This document shows, one piece after another, positions 1 to 5,332 of a DNA stretch of 6,913 nucleotides. The translations under genes were made by a program, and so were the position numbers. Source of the DNA: Sphaerochaeta sp. (GTDB lineage Bacteria > Spirochaetota > Spirochaetia > Sphaerochaetales > Sphaerochaetaceae); NCBI GenBank assembly GCA_003446545.1, contig DMAO01000248.1, positions 1 through 6,913 on the forward strand, given 5' to 3'. Within the stretch, counting starts at the first letter, position 1, and each line of letters begins with the position of its first letter. The notes under the pieces were generated by a model, which had not been told where the DNA came from, did no database searches, and was given only the letters and a program-made list of their open reading frames with translations.

Positions 1-35
1 CAGAAACAACTAAAATGTTGTAAGGAGTCAAGAGT

Positions 36-203
36 ATGGCTTACAAAATCACTGACGCATGTACTGCATGCGGAACTTGTTTACCAGAGTGTCCGACTGA
101 CGCTATCTCCGAAGGTGACATCTATGTAATTGATGCGGATCTTTGCATCGATTGCGGTGTCTGTGCAGATGTCTGCCCAACCGCAGCTATCATCCAGGAG
201 TAA
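36..203 (+). CDS. 2[4Fe-4S] ferredoxin, clostridial type
   Basis: This is a 55-residue electron carrier of the small bacterial (clostridial) ferredoxin family, soluble in the cytoplasm. It passes low-potential electrons between anaerobic oxidoreductases and their partners. Two cluster-binding motifs are visible: C9-x2-C12-x2-C15-x3-C19-P and C37-x2-C40-x2-C43-x3-C47-P. They are arranged as the usual internal duplication, and the length matches the family. The ATG is supported by AAGGAG at 22-27, eight bases upstream. Codons are intact to a TAA stop, and an intrinsic terminator follows at once, so the gene ends its transcript. Only 35 bases lie upstream in the window, so its promoter and any operon partner cannot be seen. 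The specific redox partner cannot be inferred. Identification is firm. Confidence 0.96.
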   Translation: MAYKITDACTACGTCLPECPTDAISEGDIYVIDADLCIDCGVCADVCPTAAIIQE

Positions 204-221
204 GAGAACCATTCTTGGTTA

Positions 222-253
222 AGAGGCAGCAACGTTAGCTGTCTCTTTTTTTT
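222..253 (+). terminator. Intrinsic terminator of the ferredoxin gene
   Basis: The arms AGAGGCAGC (222-230) and GCTGTCTCT (238-246) pair over nine bases with one G-U wobble around a seven-base loop, and a run of T completes the signal (T at 246-253). It starts 18 bases after the ferredoxin stop. It separates that gene from the next one, whose ribosome binding site begins only ten bases later. Any promoter for the downstream set must therefore overlap this region, or the set relies on read-through. I see no convincing -35/-10 pair here. Confidence 0.88.
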
Positions 254-275
254 CTCTCCAATAAGGAATCGGCTC

Positions 276-944
276 ATGCACACAGACCTACCCACACTGG
301 GAGCCCCAATTATGATAGCGGGGCTGCTTGCAGGATTTTTCCTCTGCTTCTACGGCAATAAAGCAAAAAAATACCTTGTCCCCCTACGCAGTGTCCTATC
401 GGGAGCCATGGTCAGCCTTGCCCTGGTTTTTTTGCTCATGCACAAAGAGGCCCTCATCGTGGCCTTGCAAACACAGAACGCCATCCAGTCACTTCTGGAC
501 CTGCTCATCAGTGGGGAGCACTACCTCTTCAGCATCATAGCTATGTCCAGCATTGCAATCGGTGGGCTGTTACTGTTTGCCCTTTCCAGGAAATCAGGGG
601 TGTTTGCCGAGAAAATAGTCTCCTTTTTCACCGCCCTAAGTATGGCCCTCTTCATCCTTTTGGTCCTACTGGGGTTTTTACCCCTTACGCTGAGCCTGGT
701 GATTACAGCAGTGCTCCTGATTCCCATCCTCATTTTCTGCATGCGTGACTTCTCTTCCTACATGGCCTTCGAAAACGCCATAGGAGGAGCACTGCTCATA
801 AGCTATCTGCTTGCACGGTTCTGGTATCTGGATATCTGGATCTTCCTCGTCTGGGTCGCAATCCTTTCAGTCACCGGCATCTTCAGCCAACTTCGCAGCC
901 TAAAGAGGCATAAGACAAAGGGCGGGCAAAGCGATGCAGAATGA
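276..944 (+). CDS. Multi-spanning membrane protein, function unknown
   Basis: This 222-residue, very hydrophobic protein is probably in the cytoplasmic membrane. I do not recognise the family. About seven hydrophobic stretches fit membrane helices, near residues 9-26, 35-55, 82-103, 113-136, 138-156, 164-181 and 184-204. The C-terminal tail is short and basic (LKRHKTKGG, from about residue 209), which by the positive-inside rule suggests a cytoplasmic end. No signal peptidase site, catalytic motif or metal-binding cluster stands out. The ATG has AAGGA at 263-267 with eight-base spacing. Its last 11 bases overlap the start of xseA in another frame, which suggests translational coupling. The link to exonuclease VII may be only positional. 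Being a real gene is well supported by the ribosome binding site, composition and overlap. Confidence 0.85.
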   Translation: MHTDLPTLGAPIMIAGLLAGFFLCFYGNKAKKYLVPLRSVLSGAMVSLALVFLLMHKEALIVALQTQNAIQSLLDLLISGEHYLFSIIAMSSIAIGGLLLFALSRKSGVFAEKIVSFFTALSMALFILLVLLGFLPLTLSLVITAVLLIPILIFCMRDFSSYMAFENAIGGALLISYLLARFWYLDIWIFLVWVAILSVTGIFSQLRSLKRHKTKGGQSDAE

Positions 945-2133
945 CTCTCTCCTATCTGGGACAGAACTCACGGTAACAGAGCTTACCACCCTCATCAAGA
1001 GAACACTCGAAGAGGGTTTTTATGGTTTGCGTGTCAGTGGTGAAATTTCGAACTTCCGCCCCGCCTCCAGCGGACACTGGTTCTTCACCCTCAAGGACAG
1101 CACCTCCTCCCTCTCGGCCATCATGTTCAAAAGCAGCGCCTGGAGGGTAACCTTCAAACCCCAAGAAGGCGACAAGGTGGTGGTTACAGGATCGCTGGAC
1201 GTCTATGCCGCACGGGGCACCTACCAACTGAAATGCGACACCATGGAAAAGAGCGGGACGGGGGACATACTTGCCCTGCTGGAGAAGCGCAAGCGCGAGT
1301 ATGATGAGATGGGATATTTTGCCCCTGAGCGCAAAAAAAGCATCCCTATCAAACCAAAACGCGTCGGGGTGGTCACCAGCGCTACAGGCGCTGCCTTGCA
1401 GGACATCCTGCAGATCCTCTCAAGACGTGCCCCTTCGCTGGACATTCTCATCCTTCCTGCCACTGTGCAGGGAAATACAGCAGCTCAGACTATCGCCAAC
1501 AGGATCAGGCAGGCAAACCTCCTGCTACTGTGTGATGTACTCATCGTAGGACGTGGCGGTGGATCCTTGGAAGATCTCCTGCCCTTCAGTGAAGATGTTG
1601 TCATCCGTGCGATATACGAATCTGAGATACCTGTCATCAGCGCAGTCGGCCATGAGATAGACTGGGCCCTCTCCGACTTTGTCGCTGACCTGCGTGCCCC
1701 CACCCCCTCGGCCGCAGCAGAGCTGGTAAGCCAGGGTATCCTTGACCTGCGACAGAAGGTGGAGAGTCTCAGCCTTGCGATACACAAGGGGATGCAGCAC
1801 CGCCTGCAACTGCTTGAGCATCGAATCCCAAGCACCGAAGCGATGCAAAGAAGCATGGCCCACCTTTTGGAAAAGCGAGAATACCTCTTGGCCAATGCCT
1901 CTCACTCCATGAGCCAGGCCTATAAGGAAAAACTTGAAAAGAGCTCTCAGAGGGTTCTTCTGGCAACCAGAGAGTTGCAAGCCCTCTCTCCCCTTGCTAT
2001 ACTGGCGCGAGGCTACACACTCGTCTTTGATTCACAGGGAAAAGCCCTTCACAATCGAGAGGAAGCCAAGGTTGGGGAACATATCAAACTGACATTCATC
2101 GACGGAAGCCGAAAGGCCCTGATAGAGGAGTAA
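934..2133 (+). CDS. xseA: Exonuclease VII large subunit
   Basis: This is the catalytic subunit of exonuclease VII, a metal-independent nuclease that digests single-stranded DNA from both ends to oligonucleotides. It acts in the cytoplasm in repair and recombination, with several XseB chains per XseA. The N-terminal OB-fold domain spans about residues 10-105. The catalytic domain shows GVVTSATGAALQDI (145-158, with the family aspartate at 157), GRGGGS (206-211), EDL (213-215) and HEID (240-243), then DLRAPTPSAAAELV (252-265). A long helical arm that binds XseB runs about 270-345. The C-terminal LSPLAILARGYTLV (351-364) is also a family signature. At 399 residues it is shorter than the E. coli protein (456) but complete. 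The start overlaps the upstream gene, and its ribosome binding site is weak (AAAGGG at 917-922, 11 bases away), which fits coupled translation. Identification is firm. Confidence 0.97.
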   Translation: MQNDSLLSGTELTVTELTTLIKRTLEEGFYGLRVSGEISNFRPASSGHWFFTLKDSTSSLSAIMFKSSAWRVTFKPQEGDKVVVTGSLDVYAARGTYQLKCDTMEKSGTGDILALLEKRKREYDEMGYFAPERKKSIPIKPKRVGVVTSATGAALQDILQILSRRAPSLDILILPATVQGNTAAQTIANRIRQANLLLLCDVLIVGRGGGSLEDLLPFSEDVVIRAIYESEIPVISAVGHEIDWALSDFVADLRAPTPSAAAELVSQGILDLRQKVESLSLAIHKGMQHRLQLLEHRIPSTEAMQRSMAHLLEKREYLLANASHSMSQAYKEKLEKSSQRVLLATRELQALSPLAILARGYTLVFDSQGKALHNREEAKVGEHIKLTFIDGSRKALIEE

Positions 2134-2136
2134 TGC

Positions 2137-2343
2137 ATGAGTTTTGAGACAGATGTATCCAGGATCGAGGAGATTGCCCAGAAGCTCAACGCTTCGGATA
2201 CAAGCCTTGAAGAAAGCCTTGCCTTGTTCGAGGAGGGAATGCTCTTGTCCAAGAAGTTGGAGAAAACACTTTCTGAGGCCAAAAGCCGAGTTGAGATAGT
2301 GTTGGGAGACGAGAAGGAAAGTGCCGAAATAACCCCATTCTAA
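2137..2343 (+). CDS. xseB: Exonuclease VII small subunit
   Basis: This 68-residue all-helical protein associates in several copies with XseA to form exonuclease VII. The family core is clear: a first helix (about residues 4-18) with IEEIAQKL, and a second helix (about 24-50) with SLEESLALFEEG and KKLEKTLSEAKSRVE. Length is typical (E. coli 80). The start lies three bases after the xseA stop. GAGGAG at 2125-2130, six bases upstream, sits inside the end of xseA, so the two subunits are translated together. Another ATG overlaps the xseA stop (2133) but is in a different frame. The acidic tail after about residue 57 is not conserved in the family as I know it. Identification is firm because of both sequence and its place beside xseA. 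Confidence 0.95.
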   Translation: MSFETDVSRIEEIAQKLNASDTSLEESLALFEEGMLLSKKLEKTLSEAKSRVEIVLGDEKESAEITPF

Positions 2344-2356
2344 AAAAGGCTCAATC

Positions 2357-3226
2357 ATGGCAGAAAAGAAGAAGATCATATTCCTCATACAATGTGAAGA
2401 CCGCAAGGGAATCCTAGCGGCAACGACCAGCTGGTTCTACGCCAAAGGGTACAATATCCTGCATTGTCAGCAACACACTGACAACATCGAGAAGCGTTAC
2501 TTCATGCGTATCGAACTCGATATGCAGGATCTGAAGACCACAAGAAAAGAACTCGAAGAGGAGTTTGCCCTCTTTGCATCAGAGCACCAGCTCTCTTGGG
2601 AATGTCATTACAGCGACTATCGGACAAAGGTAGCCATCATGGTAAGCAAGACCAGCCACTGCCTCTATGACCTGATAACCAGAAAGGATGAGGGCGAGCT
2701 GAAGTGTGAGATCTCCTTGATCATCAGCAACCACCCCGACCTCGAAGTGGTTGCCAACCAATTTAGGATCCCCTTCTATTATCTTCCGATAACAAAGGAG
2801 ACCAAACATATCCAGGAGGAGAAGATCCTCACGCTACTAAAGCGATTTGACGTTGATCTGGTTGTACTTGCTAGGTATATGCAAATCCTCACTTCCGATT
2901 TCACCCATGCATGGCAAGGCAGGATCATCAACATCCATCACGGTTTCCTGCCAGCTTTCCAGGGGGCGAACCCCTACCGCAGGGCATATGAGCGTGGGGT
3001 GAAGATGATAGGGGCAACCGCCCACTATGCCAGTGAGGACCTCGACCAGGGCCCCATCATCGAACAGGATGTGGTACGGGTAAATCACGAACTCTCCCCT
3101 GATGGCCTTAGGGACGTGGGCAAGGATGTGGAGCGCAGAGTCCTTTCAAGGGCAGTGCAAGCCCACCTGGAGAGCAGGGTTATCATTTGGAACAACAGGA
3201 CCATAACCTTCAACATGGAGCGGTAA
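2357..3226 (+). CDS. purU: Formyltetrahydrofolate deformylase
   Basis: PurU hydrolyses 10-formyltetrahydrofolate to tetrahydrofolate and formate in the cytoplasm, balancing the one-carbon pool. In E. coli the formate feeds PurT. The 289-residue protein has an N-terminal ACT regulatory domain (about 6-85) and a formyltransferase-like catalytic domain (about 88-275). Catalytic features are N192-I-H194 followed by LPAF, GATAHY (219-224, with H223), and D230 in EDLDQGPIIEQD. N192, H194 and D230 match the Asn-His-Asp triad of glycinamide ribonucleotide formyltransferases. The ACT domain and the long DQGPIIEQDV run separate it from PurN. Length matches E. coli PurU (280). AAAAGG at 2344-2349 is seven bases before the ATG, and the gap to xseB is 13 bases, so it is probably in the xse transcript. 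The pairing with exonuclease VII has no obvious metabolic logic. Confidence 0.95.
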   Translation: MAEKKKIIFLIQCEDRKGILAATTSWFYAKGYNILHCQQHTDNIEKRYFMRIELDMQDLKTTRKELEEEFALFASEHQLSWECHYSDYRTKVAIMVSKTSHCLYDLITRKDEGELKCEISLIISNHPDLEVVANQFRIPFYYLPITKETKHIQEEKILTLLKRFDVDLVVLARYMQILTSDFTHAWQGRIINIHHGFLPAFQGANPYRRAYERGVKMIGATAHYASEDLDQGPIIEQDVVRVNHELSPDGLRDVGKDVERRVLSRAVQAHLESRVIIWNNRTITFNMER

Positions 3227-3279
3227 CAGGCTTTTGGGGCGTGTCTCATATTTTTTTTTAATCTTGAGAAACTTCCAGC

Positions 3280-3317
3280 AAAAAGGCGATGAGGAATATA
3301 TTCCCCATCGCCCTTTT
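3280..3317 (-). terminator. Strong terminator hairpin between convergent genes
   Basis: The 17-base arms 3280-3296 and 3301-3317 enclose a four-base loop. Read on the - strand, all 17 pairs form, two of them as G-U wobbles (3313/3284 and 3305/3292), and the stem ends in five U. On the + strand those two positions become A-C mismatches. Pairing has therefore been kept for the - strand RNA, and this is primarily the amt-PII terminator, about 100 bases beyond its stop. The arms end AAAAA/TTTT, so it may also stop the purU transcript. A T9 run at 3251-3259 after purU has no hairpin in front of it. I see no gene or promoter in the rest of 3227-3415. Confidence 0.82.
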
Positions 3318-3415
3318 AGTAGCTTTCCCTACCATATTGTTTCAGAAAAGATCTCTACGCAGCCTTCAAAGTTCGACCTTTTAGCTAGGATTGAGAAATT
3401 CACGAATAGGGAATC

Positions 3416-5122
3416 TCATTCTGCAAACACCTCATCCTGAAGCGCGTCATAGCCTTCTTCGCCCGTACGTACCTTGATCACATTCTCCACATCATAGACG
3501 AAGATCTTGCCGTCTCCGATATGGCCGGTATACAAGGCTTTCTTGGCCACCTCGACAACAGTCCGAACCGGCACCTTGCTGATCACTGTCTCAACCTGCA
3601 TCTTCGGAAGCAGGTTCATCTCCAAAGGAATACCACGATAGTATTCACTACGGCCTTTCTGCATCCCACAACCCATCACCTGCGTGACAGTGAGGCCCAT
3701 GACCCCGATATCGTTGAGCGCCTTCTTCAAGTCATTGAACTTGCTCTGGCGGCTGACGATAACCACTTTGGTCATCTTTGCCTCAGTATGGGAGGATGCT
3801 GCAGCTACAGGCACCACATGTACAGGTACCGCCTCATCGATTTGTGCAGGTTTCCCAAGCACTGAAGGGATAACACCACCACCAAAGGACGGCATGAAGT
3901 CGGCATAACTTGAGATCAGTCCGTGTTCCTCAATATCGAGACCGGCAATCTCCTCTGCTGCACTGACCCTCAGCCCAATAGTCTTTTTAATGAGAAAGAA
4001 TACCAAGCTCATGGTGACCAAAACCCACAGCATGACCGAGCCTACCCCAATAGCCTGTATGCCCAACAGGCCAAAGCCTCCACCATAGAAAAGCCCACCA
4101 TCGAGTGCGAACAGTCCAACCAAAATAGTCCCTACGGCACCACAGACCCCATGCACTGAGATTGCACCCACAGGATCATCAATCTTGGCGACTTTCTCAA
4201 AGAATTCAACAGAAAATACGATTACAATCCCGCTGATGATGCCGATAGCTGCTGCTCCGACTGGCGATACCACATCACAGCCGGCTGTGATCCCAACAAG
4301 ACCTGCCAGGGCTCCGTTAAGGGTCATGGAGATATCAGGCTTCTTATACCGGACCCAGGTGATGATCATAGTGGCAGTTGCTGCAAAGGAAGCGGCCAAG
4401 TTAGTGGTGACAAAAATACTTGAAGCAGTAAGCAGGGTATCATCACCTGTCATGGACACGGTCGATCCACCGTTGAAACCGAACCAACAGAACCACAGGA
4501 TAAACACTCCCAAGGCACCCAACGTAAGGCTATGGCCTGGTATAGCCTTTGCCTTACCGTCCTCGGAATACTTTCCGATCCGTGGCCCCAGCACCTTGGC
4601 ACCTATGAAGGCGGCAACCCCACCGACCATGTGGACTGCTGTAGAACCTGCAAAATCATGGAAACCAAGCTCGCTGAGCCATCCACCACCCCATATCCAG
4701 TGGCCACTGATCGGATACACAACTGCACTGATGATTACCGAATAAAAGCAGTAGGAAAGGAACTTGGTTCGCTCCGCCATTGCCCCACTGACAATTGTTG
4801 CAGCCGTTGCACAAAACACAGTCTGGAAGATAAGGAAGGCGAAGGTAGGATAGGAAGAGCTATAATCGCGCTGTACAAAAAAATCAGGTATTCCAATGAA
4901 GAACCGGCTCTCCCCATTTGCACCCAAGCCAAACATGAGACCAAAACCTAGAACCCAGAAGGCTATGCTGCCAAGACTGAAATCCATGAGGTTCTTCATG
5001 ATGATGTTGCCAGCATTTTTTGCTCGGGTAAAGCCAGTCTCTACCATTGCGAACCCAGCCTGCATAAAGAAGACCAGAACTGCTCCGAGCAATACCCACA
5101 TTGTGTCTACAGATGAATACAT
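3416..5122 (-). CDS. amt: Ammonium transporter fused to a PII signal protein
   Basis: This 568-residue protein joins an Amt/Rh ammonium channel to a C-terminal PII (GlnB/GlnK) domain. The Amt part (about 1-410, eleven expected helices) shows the family residues GAMAER (113-118), D156 and H164 in DFAGSTAVH, WFGFNGGS (213-220) and H324 in SVHGVCG. The cytoplasmic tail motif AAEEIAGLDIEEHG (388-401) is also present. It lacks a cleaved signal peptide. A linker rich in Val, Ala and Pro (about 411-449) leads to PII at 450-561, with T-loop GMQKGRSEYYRG (486-497), LLPK (504-507), TGHIGDGKIFVYDVE (532-546) and VRTGEE (551-556). The arginine matching GlnK R47 is present (R496). Leu500 replaces the uridylylated Tyr51, and Lys550 replaces Arg101. 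The ATG at 5122 is chosen because TM1 starts at once and GGAGG lies seven bases upstream. No separate glnB or glnK is in the window. Confidence 0.95.
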   Translation of the reverse strand: MYSSVDTMWVLLGAVLVFFMQAGFAMVETGFTRAKNAGNIIMKNLMDFSLGSIAFWVLGFGLMFGLGANGESRFFIGIPDFFVQRDYSSSYPTFAFLIFQTVFCATAATIVSGAMAERTKFLSYCFYSVIISAVVYPISGHWIWGGGWLSELGFHDFAGSTAVHMVGGVAAFIGAKVLGPRIGKYSEDGKAKAIPGHSLTLGALGVFILWFCWFGFNGGSTVSMTGDDTLLTASSIFVTTNLAASFAATATMIITWVRYKKPDISMTLNGALAGLVGITAGCDVVSPVGAAAIGIISGIVIVFSVEFFEKVAKIDDPVGAISVHGVCGAVGTILVGLFALDGGLFYGGGFGLLGIQAIGVGSVMLWVLVTMSLVFFLIKKTIGLRVSAAEEIAGLDIEEHGLISSYADFMPSFGGGVIPSVLGKPAQIDEAVPVHVVPVAAASSHTEAKMTKVVIVSRQSKFNDLKKALNDIGVMGLTVTQVMGCGMQKGRSEYYRGIPLEMNLLPKMQVETVISKVPVRTVVEVAKKALYTGHIGDGKIFVYDVENVIKVRTGEEGYDALQDEVFAE

Positions 5123-5129
5123 ACCTCTC

Positions 5130-5134
5130 CCTCC
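5130..5134 (-). promoter_or_regulatory. Ribosome binding site fixing the amt start
   Basis: GGAGG on the - strand stands seven bases before the ATG at 5122, inside a purine-rich stretch. The same frame stays open to a TTG at 5293, which would add 57 residues. That TTG is the first half of the -35 box, and the added residues are translated hairpin leader with no resemblance to an Amt N-terminus. This site therefore decides the start. Confidence 0.85.
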
Positions 5135-5150
5135 CGCGTGAGAACATAAA

Positions 5151-5187
5151 GAAGGCGTGCACAGGATATAATCCAACGCACGCCTTT
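5151..5187 (-). promoter_or_regulatory. Hairpin A in the amt leader, attenuator-like
   Basis: The arms 5152-5160 (AAGGCGTGC) and 5178-5186 (GCACGCCTT) pair over nine bases. Inside is a symmetric three-by-three internal loop, then a four-base stem (GGAT/ATCC) with a three-base loop. On the - strand it is followed by a moderately U-rich stretch (CTTTATGTTCT) and lies about 17 bases before the amt ribosome binding site. It could be a leaky terminator or attenuator, a structure that stabilises the mRNA, or a target for a regulator. Which one cannot be read from sequence. Confidence 0.5.
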
Positions 5188-5193
5188 GTACGG

Positions 5194-5210
5194 CAGGCCT
5201 AACAGGCCTG
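5194..5210 (-). promoter_or_regulatory. Hairpin C in the amt leader
   Basis: CAGGCCT and AGGCCTG (arms 5194-5200 and 5204-5210) form a seven-base perfect stem with a three-base loop. It contains two copies of the palindrome AGGCCT spaced nine bases apart. It lies between the other two leader hairpins, so about 75% of the leader can be folded into stem-loops. It could equally be a protein-binding site on DNA. Confidence 0.4.
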
Positions 5211-5218
5211 AAAATAAG

Positions 5219-5252
5219 AAAGGCGATGCGGAATTTCTTCCACATCGCCTTT
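5219..5252 (-). terminator. Hairpin B: terminator-like stem at the 5' end of the amt leader
   Basis: The 15-base arms 5219-5233 and 5238-5252 surround a tetraloop that reads GAAA on the - strand, a stable GNRA type. The only imperfect pair is a G-U wobble on the - strand (5242/5229) and an A-C mismatch on the + strand, so it acts as - strand RNA. It is nearly identical to the hairpin at 3280-3317. A loosely U-rich run (TTTCTTATTTT) follows. It can terminate read-through from the aminopeptidase gene, yet it also falls just after the predicted amt transcription start, so it may cap the 5' end of the amt mRNA. Confidence 0.6.
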
Positions 5253-5263
5253 GATATTGCATA

Positions 5264-5293
5264 TTTATACAGATATTCAGTAGATTTTGTCAA
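5264..5293 (-). promoter_or_regulatory. Probable housekeeping-type promoter of amt-PII
   Basis: On the - strand, a perfect -35 TTGACA (5288-5293) is followed by 18 bases and TATAAA (5264-5269). This is close to the sigma-70 consensus in A+T-rich surroundings. Transcription would start near 5257, immediately before hairpin B, giving a leader of about 135 bases. I see no sigma-54 type GG-N10-GC element near it, so nitrogen control by an NtrC-like route is not evident here. Confidence 0.65.
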
Positions 5294-5303
5294 CTACCTT
5301 CAG

Positions 5304-5330
5304 AAAAAAAATACAAGAACGTGTATCTTG
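5304..5330 (-). terminator. Weak terminator after the aminopeptidase gene
   Basis: Directly after the aminopeptidase stop, the - strand has a short stem. CAAGA/TCTTG (arms 5326-5330 and 5314-5318) is one option, and ATACA/TGTAT is an alternative. Eight T follow at 5304-5311. The stems are only five pairs and A+T-rich, so termination would be modest. Hairpin B downstream may act as the main stop. Confidence 0.4.
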
Positions 5331-5332
5331 CC

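Noticed and set aside
6..21. Small hairpin ACAAC/GTTGT before the ferredoxin ribosome binding site
   Set aside because: It has only five pairs, mostly A-T, close to what chance gives, and there is no context upstream to judge it.
2357..3226. purU as a PurN-type glycinamide ribonucleotide transformylase
   Set aside because: The N-terminal ACT domain, the 289-residue length and the DQGPIIEQDV segment are those of the deformylase.
3251..3259. T9 run after purU as a terminator
   Set aside because: No stem of useful length lies directly upstream of the run. The strong hairpin at 3280-3317 is a better stop.
3371..3382. GTTCGAC resembling a tRNA T-arm
   Set aside because: No matching T-stem, anticodon arm or acceptor stem can be drawn around it.
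3234..3440. 68-codon open frame on the + strand between purU and amt
   Set aside because: It runs through the terminator hairpin and into the end of amt, has no ribosome binding site, and looks like random translation.
4185..4745. 186-codon open frame on the + strand opposite amt
   Set aside because: It is antisense to conserved Amt helices, and its composition (many Pro, Thr, Ala) is typical of a reverse-strand shadow.
5123..5293. 57-residue N-terminal extension of the ammonium transporter starting at TTG 5293
   Set aside because: The TTG is part of the TTGACA -35 box, the added residues are translated leader hairpins, and a good GGAGG precedes the ATG at 5122 just before the first membrane helix.
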